Source: Aeromicrobium sp. PE09-221 (GTDB lineage Bacteria > Actinomycetota > Actinomycetes > Propionibacteriales > Nocardioidaceae). Taken from it: a stretch of 64,000 nt of DNA. The stretch spans positions 30,696 through 94,695 of the forward strand of contig NZ_MIJB01000016.1 in the NCBI RefSeq assembly GCF_002174305.1, read 5' to 3'. Made by a program: the position numbers and the translations under genes. The notes beneath the pieces are model-generated. The model saw only the letters and a program-made list of their open reading frames with translations. It was not told the DNA's origin and did not search any database. Below are positions 1 to 8,380 of this stretch, piece after piece. Within the stretch, counting starts at the first letter, position 1. Each line of letters starts with the position of its first letter.

Positions 1-630
1 TTCGGCGAGGGTCGCGATCCGTTGGACGCCTTGAAGATCTGGAACGGCGGACTCGGCATCTGGGGCGCGATCGCCCTCGGTGCCCTGGGGGCCTGGATCG
101 CCTGTCGCCGCTACAAGGTGGCCTTCTGGCCGGTCGCGGACGCGCTGGCACCCGGCCTGCTGGTCGCACAGGGGGTCGGGCGACTCGGCAACTACGCCAA
201 TCAGGAGCTCTTCGGCCGCCCGACGGATCTGCCCTGGGGGCTGGAGATCGCCCCGCAGTTCCGCCCCGAGGGATACCTGCAGTTCGCGACCTTCCACCCG
301 ACCTTCCTCTACGAGCTCGTCTGGAATCTGCTGGCCGCTGCGTTGATCGTGTGGCTCGATCGTCGTTATCGCCTGACCCACGGACGCGCCTTCGCGCTAT
401 ACGTGATGCTGTACACCATCGGCCGCCTCGTCACCGAGGCGCTGCGGATCGACACCGTCAACCACCTCGGCCCCTTCCGGCTCAACATCTGGACGACGAT
501 CGTGGTCTTCGCGGGAGGGCTGGTCCTCTTCCTCTGGGCCCGTCGGCGAGCACAGGACTCGCCCGAGGTGCTCGGCACCGATCCGTCCACCGCCGAGGAG
601 CCGGCCGACGACTCCTCATCCGACCGGTGA
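1..630 (+). CDS. lgt: Prolipoprotein diacylglyceryl transferase, C-terminal part (cut by window edge)
   Basis: Lgt moves a diacylglyceryl group from phosphatidylglycerol to the lipobox cysteine of prolipoproteins in the cytoplasmic membrane. The frame is open from base 1, so the N-terminal part lies outside the window. The visible 209 residues hold the family motif GRLGNYANQELFG followed by PWGLEI, and at least three hydrophobic segments, then a charged tail rich in Asp, Glu and Ser (last ~30 residues) as in mycobacterial Lgt. The family assignment is firm. The window also encodes lipoprotein clients, such as the mpt83-like and lppZ-like products. Confidence 0.93.
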   Translation, partial: FGEGRDPLDALKIWNGGLGIWGAIALGALGAWIACRRYKVAFWPVADALAPGLLVAQGVGRLGNYANQELFGRPTDLPWGLEIAPQFRPEGYLQFATFHPTFLYELVWNLLAAALIVWLDRRYRLTHGRAFALYVMLYTIGRLVTEALRIDTVNHLGPFRLNIWTTIVVFAGGLVLFLWARRRAQDSPEVLGTDPSTAEEPADDSSSDR

Positions 631-656
631 ACGAAAACCACACTCCGAGTCACTCA

Positions 657-700
657 GAATGTGCATCATTGGTTGCTATGGCGACCACGCAAGCACATCC
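657..700. terminator. Palindromic hairpin at convergent gene ends (member of a repeat family)
   Basis: An imperfect palindrome lies between the end of lgt and the end of the leftward gene. Read on the minus strand it starts GGATGTGCTT and ends GCACATTC, with a GTGGTCG...AGC...CC centre. The same layout recurs at 34579-34634 and 37803-37849, so it is probably a mobile or recurrent bidirectional terminator. Confidence 0.5.
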
Positions 701-782
701 TTCGTGAGCGGCGGACGGACCGACGCCTCCGAATGAGTGACACAGCGTACCGGACGCGTACGTCCGGGACGCGCATCGATCG

Positions 783-1418
783 TCAGGCGGAGGGGTCGCC
801 GCTCTCCCAGGTGGCGACCCAGTAGCCGATGCCGAGGGGAGCGTCGTCATAGGTCACGGCCCCTCGCCAACCGCGGCCCGCAGCCATACGCCCTGCCACC
901 GCGAGGGACGGTGCTCCCGTGCAGCCGAGACGGAGCGCCGACTCCATGTCGAGGGAGCACAGAGCCTCCGGAACGGCCGATGCGAGGACCTCGACGATCT
1001 CCGCCTGGGCCTTCTGTCCGCGCGGATCGAAGCCGAGCGGGGACAGGTCGTTCACGCAGGCGTATCCGTCGGCGACCACCAGCAAGGCCGACGGGACCTC
1101 GGCCAGCGAGGACACGTAGGCCCGCGGTCCGCGCCATCCGGCATCGTCGAGCAGCCAGGCGCCCAGCGTGTGCGCGAGGCCCAGCTCGCCGCGCTGACCA
1201 CCGGCCCGGATATCGAGTCCGAAGTCCCGCAGGTCGCCGCCGGCCCGCTCGTCGTAGGCGGCACCGTCCGCTGAGCCGTCGAGGACGGTGACCGCCGTCG
1301 CGTCACCGATGAGCCGGGAGACAGCCGACCGCGCGGCGTCGCGCACGGGAGCCAGCGATGGGTCGTCGGGCACCGCCAGCAGCGGCGCACTCGGCACGAA
1401 GGCCCATCGGGTTGTCAC
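783..1418 (-). CDS. Conserved actinobacterial protein, Rv2728c-like
   Basis: A 211-residue alanine-rich cytosolic protein resembling Rv2728c of M. tuberculosis, which also sits beside miaA. I recall weak similarity of this family to class III extradiol dioxygenases, but no function is established. The chosen start is the GTG that gives VTTRWAFVPSAPLL, because conservation as I know it begins there; a frame extension to an ATG at 1469 adds 17 unlikely residues. Near the C-terminus are a Cys-rich pair of motifs (SLDMES and LGCTGAPSL) and GYWVATW. It is convergent with lgt. Confidence 0.75.
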   Translation of the reverse strand: MTTRWAFVPSAPLLAVPDDPSLAPVRDAARSAVSRLIGDATAVTVLDGSADGAAYDERAGGDLRDFGLDIRAGGQRGELGLAHTLGAWLLDDAGWRGPRAYVSSLAEVPSALLVVADGYACVNDLSPLGFDPRGQKAQAEIVEVLASAVPEALCSLDMESALRLGCTGAPSLAVAGRMAAGRGWRGAVTYDDAPLGIGYWVATWESGDPSA

Positions 1419-1547
1419 GATCCGAGCGTAGCCAGGGCCCCGCTCGCGGGGCGGTGCCTGGGCGTCCATTCGACGCGAGAGAACGGACGCCAGGTCACCG
1501 GTCGTCGGCCAGAATGGACGCTATGTCACCGCCCAGGGAGGGGTGAG

Positions 1548-1823
1548 TCAGGCGCCCGGCTTCTTCTGCTCGCCCTCTCCGTCATCGACGGACATGTCGT
1601 CGGCGGCCTGCTTCAAACGGTCAGCGGCCTCGTCGATCTTGCTGGTGAACTTGCCACCGGTCGCCTGGTCGGCGAGATCGCGGACTTTGTCGACGGCCGA
1701 GTGGATATCGTCCTCACGGCCCTGCATCGCCTCGCCCGCCCGCTGCTTGGCATCTTGCGCCTTCTGGCCGAGGTCCTCACCGGCCACCTTGCCTCGGCCG
1801 AGCATCTTGCTGAGAAAGCTCAC
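1548..1823 (-). CDS. MT0933-like antitoxin-family small helical protein
   Basis: A 91-residue, highly charged protein predicted to be helical, starting MSFLSKMLGRGK and ending with Asp/Glu- and Lys-rich residues. The spacing of Asp, Ala and Lys (for instance VDKVRDLADQATGGKFT) matches the actinobacterial MT0933-like antitoxin family (Pfam Antitoxin domain as I recall it). No toxin gene is adjacent: the neighbours are the Rv2728c-like gene and, divergently, miaA. The antitoxin label is therefore only a family name here. It shares a 61-base upstream region with miaA. Confidence 0.65.
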   Translation of the reverse strand: MSFLSKMLGRGKVAGEDLGQKAQDAKQRAGEAMQGREDDIHSAVDKVRDLADQATGGKFTSKIDEAADRLKQAADDMSVDDGEGEQKKPGA

Positions 1824-1884
1824 GGTCTGTCTCCTCTGTGACCACGGACGTCTGCGGTCTCACGGTACCTGCGAGACTGGCCAC

Positions 1885-2805
1885 GTGCCCGTTCAGCGTC
1901 AGGATCGAGTCATCGTGGTGATCGGCCCCACCGCATCGGGCAAGTCGGCCCTCGCGGTGGCGGTGAGCCGGCGCCTCGGCGGCGAGGTCGTCAATGCCGA
2001 CGCGGTGCAACTCTTCCGCGGCATGGACATCGGCAGCGCCAAGATCACCGCGGCCGAGCGCGCCGGCGTGCCGCACCACCTCCTCGATGTGCTGGACGTG
2101 CGCGAGGAGGCCAATGTCGCCGTATTCCAACGGTCCGCACGACGTGCGATCGACGAGATCCGCGGTCGCGGAGCACTGCCGGTGCTCGTCGGCGGGTCGT
2201 CGCTGTATGTGCGCGCCGTGGTCGACCCGCTCGACTTCCCGGGAACCGATCCGGAGATCCGGGCGCGCTGGGACCAGCGGCTGCGCGAGCTCGGCGCGGA
2301 GGCCCTCCATGCGGAGCTGCGCCGCCGCGACCCGGCGGCCGCCGCACAGATCCTGCCCAGCAACGGTCGTCGCATCGTGCGGGCCCTCGAGGTCGGTGAG
2401 CTCACCGGCGCTCCCTTCACCGCGACGATGCCGGACTACACGTCGATCTACGACGATCTCGTGATGATCGGACTCGACGTGCCGCGCGAGGTGCTGGACG
2501 ATCGGATCAGGCGCCGGGTCGAGCAGATGTGGGACGACGGCCTCGTCGAGGAGGTGGAAAGGCTGCGGGCGGAGGGCATCGAGGACGGTCTCACCGCCAG
2601 CCGGGCGCTCGGCTATCAGCAGCTCCTCGCGCACGGGCGTGGCGAGATCACCGAGGACGAGGCGCGCGAGCAGACGATCGCCGGCACCCGCCGATTCGCC
2701 CGTCGCCAGGACCGCATGTTCAGGAAGGACCCGCGCGTCCGCTGGCTGCCCTATGACGCATCCGATCTGGTCGAGCGCGCCATGGCCCTCGTGGAGGCAC
2801 CGTAG
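1885..2805 (+). CDS. miaA: tRNA dimethylallyltransferase
   Basis: MiaA transfers dimethylallyl from DMAPP to N6 of A37 in tRNAs that read U-starting codons. The 306-residue frame has the P-loop GPTASGKS at about residues 14-21, followed by DAVQLFRGMDIGSAK (the DxxQ substrate loop) and the C-terminal tRNA-binding region with GYQQLL and RRFARRQDRMF. The GTG at 1885 is chosen because the P-loop begins 12 residues later, as is usual; the frame stays open a further 114 codons upstream, but that part overlaps the antitoxin-family gene and does not look like protein. dapF follows 12 bases downstream. Confidence 0.95.
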   Translation: MPVQRQDRVIVVIGPTASGKSALAVAVSRRLGGEVVNADAVQLFRGMDIGSAKITAAERAGVPHHLLDVLDVREEANVAVFQRSARRAIDEIRGRGALPVLVGGSSLYVRAVVDPLDFPGTDPEIRARWDQRLRELGAEALHAELRRRDPAAAAQILPSNGRRIVRALEVGELTGAPFTATMPDYTSIYDDLVMIGLDVPREVLDDRIRRRVEQMWDDGLVEEVERLRAEGIEDGLTASRALGYQQLLAHGRGEITEDEAREQTIAGTRRFARRQDRMFRKDPRVRWLPYDASDLVERAMALVEAP

Positions 2806-2817
2806 ACTGGACATCTC

Positions 2818-3642
2818 ATGACTTTCTCCTGGCAGAAGGGGCATGGCACCGAGAACGACTTCGTGCTGTTGCCCGACCACGACGGCGCCGTCCACGGCGA
2901 CCTCGACCCGGCCTTCGTGGCCGCCCTGTGCCATCGGCGCCGCGGGATCGGCGCCGATGGCGTGCTGCGCGTGATCCGGTCGGCGGCGGCGGGCGTGGCA
3001 TCCGAGGCCGAGTGGTTCATGGACTATCGCAATGCCGACGGCTCCGTGAGCGAGATGTGCGGCAATGGGGTGCGGGTCTTCGCCCGACACCTGCTCGACG
3101 GGCATCTCGTCGACACCGACCGCTTCGCGGTCGCCACGCGCGATGGTGACAAGTTCGTCACCATCGGCGAGGACGGCCAGATCACCGTCGACATGGGATC
3201 CTTCAACATCGGCGGATGCAGCGAGATCCGGACGAGCGAGGGGCTCACCGTGTCCGCTCGCGAGGTCAACACCGGCAACCCCCACGCGGTCGCCTTCGTC
3301 GAGGATGTCGAGCAGGCGGGAACCCTGCTCACTGAGCCGCATTTCGACCGCGAGGTCTACCCCGACGGCGTCAACATCGAGTTCGTGGCGCGTCGCGGAC
3401 CCGGCCACGTGCGTATGCGCGTGCACGAGCGGGGTTCGGGGGAGACACGTTCCTGTGGCACGGGAGCATGCGCCGTCGGTATCGCCAGCGCCCTGGTCGA
3501 CGGGGTCACCGCCCGCCCGGCGGAGTATCGCGTCGACGTGCCGGGGGGCACGGTGTACGTGACATTGGAGGAGAACGACCACGTGGTCCTCACCGGTCCT
3601 GCCGAGATCGTGGCCCGCGGCGAGATGGAGTGGATGGCATGA
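2818..3642 (+). CDS. dapF: Diaminopimelate epimerase
   Basis: DapF converts LL- to meso-diaminopimelate for lysine and peptidoglycan synthesis; it is a cofactor-independent two-cysteine racemase. Both catalytic cysteines are visible: Cys81 in SEMCGNGVR and about Cys213 in RSCGTGAC. The substrate motif GNPHAV is also present. Length 274 residues is normal. It sits 12 bases after miaA, as in mycobacteria, and its TGA overlaps the ATG of the first 80-bp repeat (ATGA at 3639-3642), which links it by probable translational coupling to hflX. Confidence 0.96.
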   Translation: MTFSWQKGHGTENDFVLLPDHDGAVHGDLDPAFVAALCHRRRGIGADGVLRVIRSAAAGVASEAEWFMDYRNADGSVSEMCGNGVRVFARHLLDGHLVDTDRFAVATRDGDKFVTIGEDGQITVDMGSFNIGGCSEIRTSEGLTVSAREVNTGNPHAVAFVEDVEQAGTLLTEPHFDREVYPDGVNIEFVARRGPGHVRMRVHERGSGETRSCGTGACAVGIASALVDGVTARPAEYRVDVPGGTVYVTLEENDHVVLTGPAEIVARGEMEWMA

Positions 3643-3722
3643 GCGAGCGAAGCGAGGGAATAATGGGGCTGCTCATGCCGGCGTCGGCCTATGGTGGTCT
3701 TTTTCAGGCGGTGACGGCATGA
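3639..3722 (+). CDS. 27-residue peptide encoded by repeat copy 1
   Basis: The frame starts MSERSEGIMGLLMP, ends FQAVTA, and runs from the ATG overlapping the dapF stop to a TGA overlapping the ATG of repeat copy 2. Whether a stable peptide is made is unknown; it may serve only to carry ribosomes between genes. Confidence 0.3.
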   Translation: MSERSEGIMGLLMPASAYGGLFQAVTA

Positions 3723-3802
3723 GCGAGCGAAGCGAGGGAATAATGGGGCTGCTCATGCCGGCGTCGGCCTATGGTGGTCTTTTTCAGGCGGTGACGGCAT
3801 GA
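3719..3802 (+). CDS. 27-residue peptide encoded by repeat copy 2
   Basis: Identical to the peptide of repeat copy 1. Its stop codon TGA (3800-3802) overlaps the ATG of hflX at 3799, so translation of hflX may depend on ribosomes ending here. Confidence 0.3.
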   Translation: MSERSEGIMGLLMPASAYGGLFQAVTA

Positions 3803-5199
3803 GCGAGCGAAACGAACGCGACGACGAGAACGTGGACTCGGGCTCGCTGGACCTGGAGGAACGCTCCTCGCTGCGGCGCGTCGCCGGGCTCTCGACCGAG
3901 CTCACCGATATCTCCGAGGTCGAGTATCGGCAGCTGCGGCTCGAGCGGGTCGTCCTCGTCGGCGTGTGGACCGATGGCACGGCAGCCGATGCCGAGAATT
4001 CGCTGGCGGAGCTGAAGCTGCTGGCTGAGACGGCGGGTTCGGAGGTCCTCGACGCGCTGGTCCAGCGGCGCCAGCGGCCCGACCCGGCCACGTTCATCGG
4101 CAGCGGCAAGGTCGACGAGCTGCGCGAGGCGGTGGAGGCGACCGGCGCCGACACGGTCATCTGCGATGGCGAGCTCGCGCCTAGCCAGTTGCGCAATCTG
4201 GAGGACCGGGTCAACGTCAAAGTGGTCGACCGGGTCGCTCTGATCCTCGACATTTTCGCGCAGCACGCCAAGAGCGCGGAGGGCAAGGCGCAGGTCGAGC
4301 TGGCCCAGTTGCAGTACCAGAGCCAGCGTCTGCGCGGATGGGGCGGCAATCTGTCCCGCCAGGCCGGCGGCCGCGCTGCCGGCGGCGAGGGTATCGGCGG
4401 TCGCGGACCGGGTGAGACCAAGATCGAGACCGATCGCCGCCGGATCCAGTCGCGGGCGGCCAAGCTGCGTCGCGAGCTGGCTGAGTTGCGGACCACCCGC
4501 GACACCAAGCGTGCCAATCGTCAGCGCCATCAGATCCCGTCGGTGGCGATCGCGGGATACACCAATGCGGGCAAGTCGAGCTTGTTGAATCGACTCACGC
4601 ACGCAGGCGTCCTGGTCGAGGACGCCTTGTTCGCGACCCTCGACCCGACGACCCGCCGCACCCAGACCTCCGACGGTCGGGTCTACACCCTGTCGGACAC
4701 CGTCGGCTTCGTCCGGCATCTGCCGCATCAGCTCGTCGAGGCCTTCCGATCGACCCTCGAAGAGGTCGCGGATGCCGACCTGATCGTCCACGTGGTCGAT
4801 GGTTCGCATCCCGATCCGCTCGGTCAGATCAGTGCGGTGCGTGAGGTCCTCGCGGAGATCGGTGCCGACGGCGTCCGTGAGGTCATCGTCGTCAACAAGG
4901 CCGATGCCGCCGACCCCTCGGTCGTGCGCGAGATTCTCGCCCGGGAGCCCCACGCCGTCGTGGTCAGCGCCCGAACGGGTGAAGGCATCGATGAGCTGCT
5001 CGGTCTCATCGAGGGCGAGCTGCCGCGGCCCGAGGTCGCCGTGGATCTCGTACTGCCTTATGAGCGCGGAGATCTGCTCAACCGGATCCACGAGTCCGGT
5101 GAGATCGACGAGGTGGAGCACCGCTCCGACGGCACTCACGTGGCGGCGCGGGTCGGTGCCGGGCTCGCCGCCGATCTCGCTCCGTATGTCGTCGAGTAG
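3799..5199 (+). CDS. hflX: Ribosome-associated GTPase HflX
   Basis: HflX is a TRAFAC-class GTPase that splits or rescues stalled ribosomes. The 466 residues show the N-terminal HflX domain (TFIGSGKVDEL near residue 95), a glycine-rich linker (GGEGIGGRGPGETKIETDRR), then the G domain with G1 GYTNAGKSS at about residue 253, G3 DTVGF and G4 NKAD. The first residues MSERNERDDEN derive from the third, partial repeat unit. Gene order dapF-hflX matches M. tuberculosis (Rv2726c-Rv2725c). The start is set by the ATGA overlap with repeat copy 2. Confidence 0.95.
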   Translation: MSERNERDDENVDSGSLDLEERSSLRRVAGLSTELTDISEVEYRQLRLERVVLVGVWTDGTAADAENSLAELKLLAETAGSEVLDALVQRRQRPDPATFIGSGKVDELREAVEATGADTVICDGELAPSQLRNLEDRVNVKVVDRVALILDIFAQHAKSAEGKAQVELAQLQYQSQRLRGWGGNLSRQAGGRAAGGEGIGGRGPGETKIETDRRRIQSRAAKLRRELAELRTTRDTKRANRQRHQIPSVAIAGYTNAGKSSLLNRLTHAGVLVEDALFATLDPTTRRTQTSDGRVYTLSDTVGFVRHLPHQLVEAFRSTLEEVADADLIVHVVDGSHPDPLGQISAVREVLAEIGADGVREVIVVNKADAADPSVVREILAREPHAVVVSARTGEGIDELLGLIEGELPRPEVAVDLVLPYERGDLLNRIHESGEIDEVEHRSDGTHVAARVGAGLAADLAPYVVE

Positions 5200-5284
5200 C
5201 GGCGGCCCTCGATTCCGCCGGGGTGCGATCGGGTGCCTGTGGACCGCGACCGAGCCCCGGGCGATGACCCGGTAGCCTGCCGCC

Positions 5285-7222
5285 ATGGCCTCTGACGTGC
5301 GCGATGTCCTGTCGGCCGCGGTCGATGCGGTGGGAGGCACCGAACGGCCGGGGCAGATCGCGATGGCCGAGGCCGTCCAGGAGGCCTTCGACACCGAGCG
5401 GCATCTGCTCGTCCAGGCCGGCACCGGCACCGGCAAGTCGCTCGGATACCTCGTGCCGAGCCTGCTTCACGGCGAGCGCGTGGTGATCGCCACGGCCACT
5501 CTCAACCTGCAGCATCAGCTGGTGGAGCGGGACATCCCGGCGCTCAAGGAGGCCGCCCGCGAGGTGCTGGACGATGTCCCTCACCACGCGGTGGTCAAGG
5601 GACGCGGCAACTACGCCTGTCTGCATCGTGTCCGCGAGGGCGCCCCGGACGACCAAGGCACGCTCGTCGAGGTGCCGGAGGGAACCCTGGGGGCCGAGGT
5701 CGTGGCCCTGCGTGAATGGGCCGAGCAGCAGGCCGAGGGGGGACACGTGGGAGACCGTGACGCAGCCCCCTCGCACAATGAGCGGGCCTGGCGTCAGGTG
5801 AGTGTCACGGCACGGGAGTGCCTCGGCGCGCAGCGCTGTCCCTACGCCCTCGAGTGCTTCGCCGAACGGGCCCGCGAGGACGCCCAGCAGGCGCACATCG
5901 TGGTCACCAACCACGCGATGCTCGCCATCGATGCGATCGACGGCGTGCCGATGCTGCCGGAGTTCGGCACCGTCGTGATCGACGAGGCGCACGAGCTCGC
6001 CGCGCGCGTCACCCAGGCGGCCACACAGGAACTGGATCCCGCCGGTATCGAGCGTGCGGCACGGCGTGCGCGCCCGCACCTCACCGAACCGGCGGCGGCC
6101 GACGATCTGAGCGACGCCGCCGATGCCCTGGCCGACACGCTCACCCACATCTCACCCGGCCGGATCGAGGAGGCGCCGCAACCGCTGCGCGCCGCTCTCG
6201 ACCTGGTCCGCGACACTGCGCGCGCCTGTTTCTCCGCCTTCGGCAAGGAGCGGGCCGGTGAGGAACCCGATCCGGCACGGCAGCAGGCGCGCAGCGCGGT
6301 CGATGAGCTGCGGCAGGTGGCCGAGCGTATGGCCCGGGACAGTGACACCGATGTGCTGTGGCTCGGGGAGCTGCGCACGGGTCAGCAATTGCGCATCGCG
6401 CCGATCGACGTGTCCGGGGCGTTGCGGGACAAGCTCTTCGGCGAGAAGACCGTCGTGCTGACCAGTGCGACCCTCGCCCTCGGCGGCTCCTTCGATCCGG
6501 TCGCGCGGTCGCTCGGGCTCTGGGAGGACTCGCAGTGGCGGGGACTGGACGTGGGCTCGCCCTTCGACTACGCCAAACAGGGGATGCTCTACGTGGCTCG
6601 CCACCTCCCCGCCCCGGGTCGGGACGGGTTGGAAGAGGATCAGCTCGGCGAGATCGCCGCCCTGGTCAAGGCGGCCGGCGGTCGGACTCTCGGGCTGTTC
6701 TCCTCGCGGCGGGGCGCCGAGCGCGCCGCGGAATACGTGCGCATGGCCCTGCCGGATATCGAGGTGCTCTGCCAGGGAGACGCGCAGCTCCCCGAACTCG
6801 CGCGGCGGTTCGTCGATGAGCCGCGTACCTGCCTGTTCGGCACGTTGAGCCTCTGGCAGGGAGTCGACCTACCCGGCGACACCTGCACACTCGTCATCAT
6901 CGACCGCATCCCCTTCCCTCGGCCCGATGATCCGCTGATGAGCGCTCGCCAGCGTCTGGTGGAGAAACGCGGCGGCAACGGGTTCATGCAGGTCGCCGCG
7001 CACCATGCCGCTCTGCTGCTGGCCCAAGGCGCCGGCCGTCTCATCCGCCGGGCTGACGATCGCGGTGTGGTCGCGATGCTCGACCCGCGAATCGTCACCG
7101 CGCGTTATGGAGCCTTCCTCGCGTCCTCGCTGCCGCCGTTGTGGCGCACCACCGATCGCGCCACCGTGGTCGCCGCATTGGGACGACTCGACGCCGCAGC
7201 CGCGGAACGTGCCGCATCCTGA
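5285..7222 (+). CDS. dinG: DinG/XPD-family ATP-dependent DNA helicase
   Basis: A 645-residue superfamily 2 helicase of the DinG/YoaA type, similar to mycobacterial DinG (Rv1329c), which unwinds forked and structured DNA. The Walker A motif GTGTGKS is at residues 46-52 and the DEAH box (VIDEAHE) near residue 231. Between them are cysteines in NYACLHR and CLGAQRCPYALEC, the usual four-cysteine iron-sulfur cluster site. C-terminal motifs include VLTSATL, GLFSSRRGAE, LSLWQGVDLPGD and QGAGRLIRR. No SOS box is evident in front of it. It starts 85 bases after hflX. Confidence 0.92.
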   Translation: MASDVRDVLSAAVDAVGGTERPGQIAMAEAVQEAFDTERHLLVQAGTGTGKSLGYLVPSLLHGERVVIATATLNLQHQLVERDIPALKEAAREVLDDVPHHAVVKGRGNYACLHRVREGAPDDQGTLVEVPEGTLGAEVVALREWAEQQAEGGHVGDRDAAPSHNERAWRQVSVTARECLGAQRCPYALECFAERAREDAQQAHIVVTNHAMLAIDAIDGVPMLPEFGTVVIDEAHELAARVTQAATQELDPAGIERAARRARPHLTEPAAADDLSDAADALADTLTHISPGRIEEAPQPLRAALDLVRDTARACFSAFGKERAGEEPDPARQQARSAVDELRQVAERMARDSDTDVLWLGELRTGQQLRIAPIDVSGALRDKLFGEKTVVLTSATLALGGSFDPVARSLGLWEDSQWRGLDVGSPFDYAKQGMLYVARHLPAPGRDGLEEDQLGEIAALVKAAGGRTLGLFSSRRGAERAAEYVRMALPDIEVLCQGDAQLPELARRFVDEPRTCLFGTLSLWQGVDLPGDTCTLVIIDRIPFPRPDDPLMSARQRLVEKRGGNGFMQVAAHHAALLLAQGAGRLIRRADDRGVVAMLDPRIVTARYGAFLASSLPPLWRTTDRATVVAALGRLDAAAAERAAS

Positions 7223-7247
7223 GCGACAGCCTCAGTACGCTGACCTC

Positions 7248-8204
7248 ATGGCGATCTTGGTGACCGGCGGAGCCGGCTACATCGGTGCGCACATCGTGCG
7301 TGCTTTCCGTGAGGCGGGGCTGCAGTCGGTGGTGGTCGACAACCTGTCGAGCGGCCATCGCGAGTTCGTGCCCCAGGACGTGCCCTTCATCGATCTCAAC
7401 ATCACCCGCACCAAAAAGCTCACCGAGGCGCTCGGCCACTACGACATCGAGGCCGTCGTGCATCTGGCCGGCTTCAAGTACGCCGGTGTCTCCGTCGAAA
7501 GGCCGCTGCATACCTATCAGCAGAATGTGCAGGGCACGGTCAGCCTGTTGCGGGCGATGGCCGAGCACGGTATCGGCACGATCGTGTTCTCCTCCAGCGC
7601 GGCCGTCTACGGCACCCCCGACATCGCTCTCGTGACCGAGGAGACCCCCACAGCCCCCGAGTCCCCCTATGGAGAGAGCAAGCTGGTGGGTGAGTGGCTC
7701 ATCGCCGATCAGGCGCGGGCGACCGGACTGCGGCATACCTCCCTGCGCTACTTCAATGTGGTGGGCTCGGGAACCCCGGACCTGTATGACTCAAGCCCGC
7801 ACAATCTGTTCCCGCTCGTCATCCGCGCGCTCAGCGAGGGACACCGGCCGAAGATCTTCGGTGCGGACTATCCGACCCCGGACGGCACCTGCGTCAGGGA
7901 CTATATCCACGTCGCCGATCTCGCGCGGGCACATGTGGTGGCCGCCCAGAAACTGCTGGGCGGCGATCCCCTCGAGCCGGTGTACAACCTGGGCAGCGGC
8001 GACGGTGTGTCGGTACGGCAGATCATGACCGCCGTGGCGCGTGCGACGGGTATCGACTTCGAGCCCCAGGTCGTCGACCGGCGTCCGGGGGATCCGGCGC
8101 GGATCGTGGCCTCGGGGGAGCGGGCGGCGCGCGACCTGCAGTGGGCGATGCGGCACACGCTGGACGAGATGGTGACGAGCGCCTGGCAGGCCGGCCGCGA
8201 CTGA
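7248..8204 (+). CDS. galE: UDP-glucose 4-epimerase
   Basis: GalE interconverts UDP-glucose and UDP-galactose, supplying galactose for the arabinogalactan cell wall in this group. The Rossmann motif GGAGYIG (residues 7-13) opens the protein, FSSSAAVYG carries the catalytic serine region, and SPYGESK gives the YxxxK dyad near Tyr141. FNVVGSG and YNLGSG are also typical. Length 318 residues is normal. The ATG at 7248 is chosen since the NAD motif directly follows; an in-frame extension upstream overlaps dinG and is not protein-like. It is convergent with lexA. Confidence 0.93.
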   Translation: MAILVTGGAGYIGAHIVRAFREAGLQSVVVDNLSSGHREFVPQDVPFIDLNITRTKKLTEALGHYDIEAVVHLAGFKYAGVSVERPLHTYQQNVQGTVSLLRAMAEHGIGTIVFSSSAAVYGTPDIALVTEETPTAPESPYGESKLVGEWLIADQARATGLRHTSLRYFNVVGSGTPDLYDSSPHNLFPLVIRALSEGHRPKIFGADYPTPDGTCVRDYIHVADLARAHVVAAQKLLGGDPLEPVYNLGSGDGVSVRQIMTAVARATGIDFEPQVVDRRPGDPARIVASGERAARDLQWAMRHTLDEMVTSAWQAGRD

Positions 8205-8278
8205 GGCGAGTCCGATGGCGGACTATCTCGTCTGCCACACCCACGAGGCGGTGGGTCAGCGTCCTTCGGCGATTGAGA

Positions 8279-8360
8279 GCGGTGAGTAGGCATCCATCGG
8301 CCGACGGGGATGGACGCTGAAGCACCGCCGCCTGCGGCGAAAGGGCCGCCCACTCACCGC
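8279..8360. terminator. Possible long-range hairpin between galE and lexA
   Basis: GCGGTGAGT at 8279-8287 can pair with ACTCACCGC at 8352-8360 across a 64-base GC-rich loop. It lies between convergent genes. The large loop makes the call weak; a similar GGCGGTGAGTAGGC sequence forms a tight hairpin at 50318-50349. Confidence 0.3.
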
Positions 8361-8380
8361 CCACCGCGGGCGAGCGTGGG

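Larger units (their letters stand above)
3639..3811 (+). repeat. MIRU-like 80-bp tandem repeat (two copies plus 13-base stub)
   Basis: Two identical 80-base units occupy 3639-3718 and 3719-3798; the first 13 bases of a third (ATGAGCGAGCGAA) form the start of hflX at 3799-3811. Each unit begins with ATGA overlapping the stop of the upstream frame and ends at the next ATGA, so dapF, two 27-codon peptides and hflX form one chain of stop/start overlaps. A diverged single copy lies at 51068-51150. This architecture is that of mycobacterial interspersed repetitive units (MIRU). Copy number may vary between strains. Confidence 0.85.

Noticed and set aside
1548..1823. Complete toxin-antitoxin module
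   Set aside because: No toxin gene lies next to the antitoxin-family gene.
1777..3582. 601-codon minus-strand frame over miaA and dapF
   Set aside because: It lies opposite two confident genes and shows the same composition bias as other antisense frames.
3639..3811. CRISPR or satellite array
   Set aside because: Units are 80 bases, directly adjacent, without spacers, and coding-linked; MIRU-like fits better.
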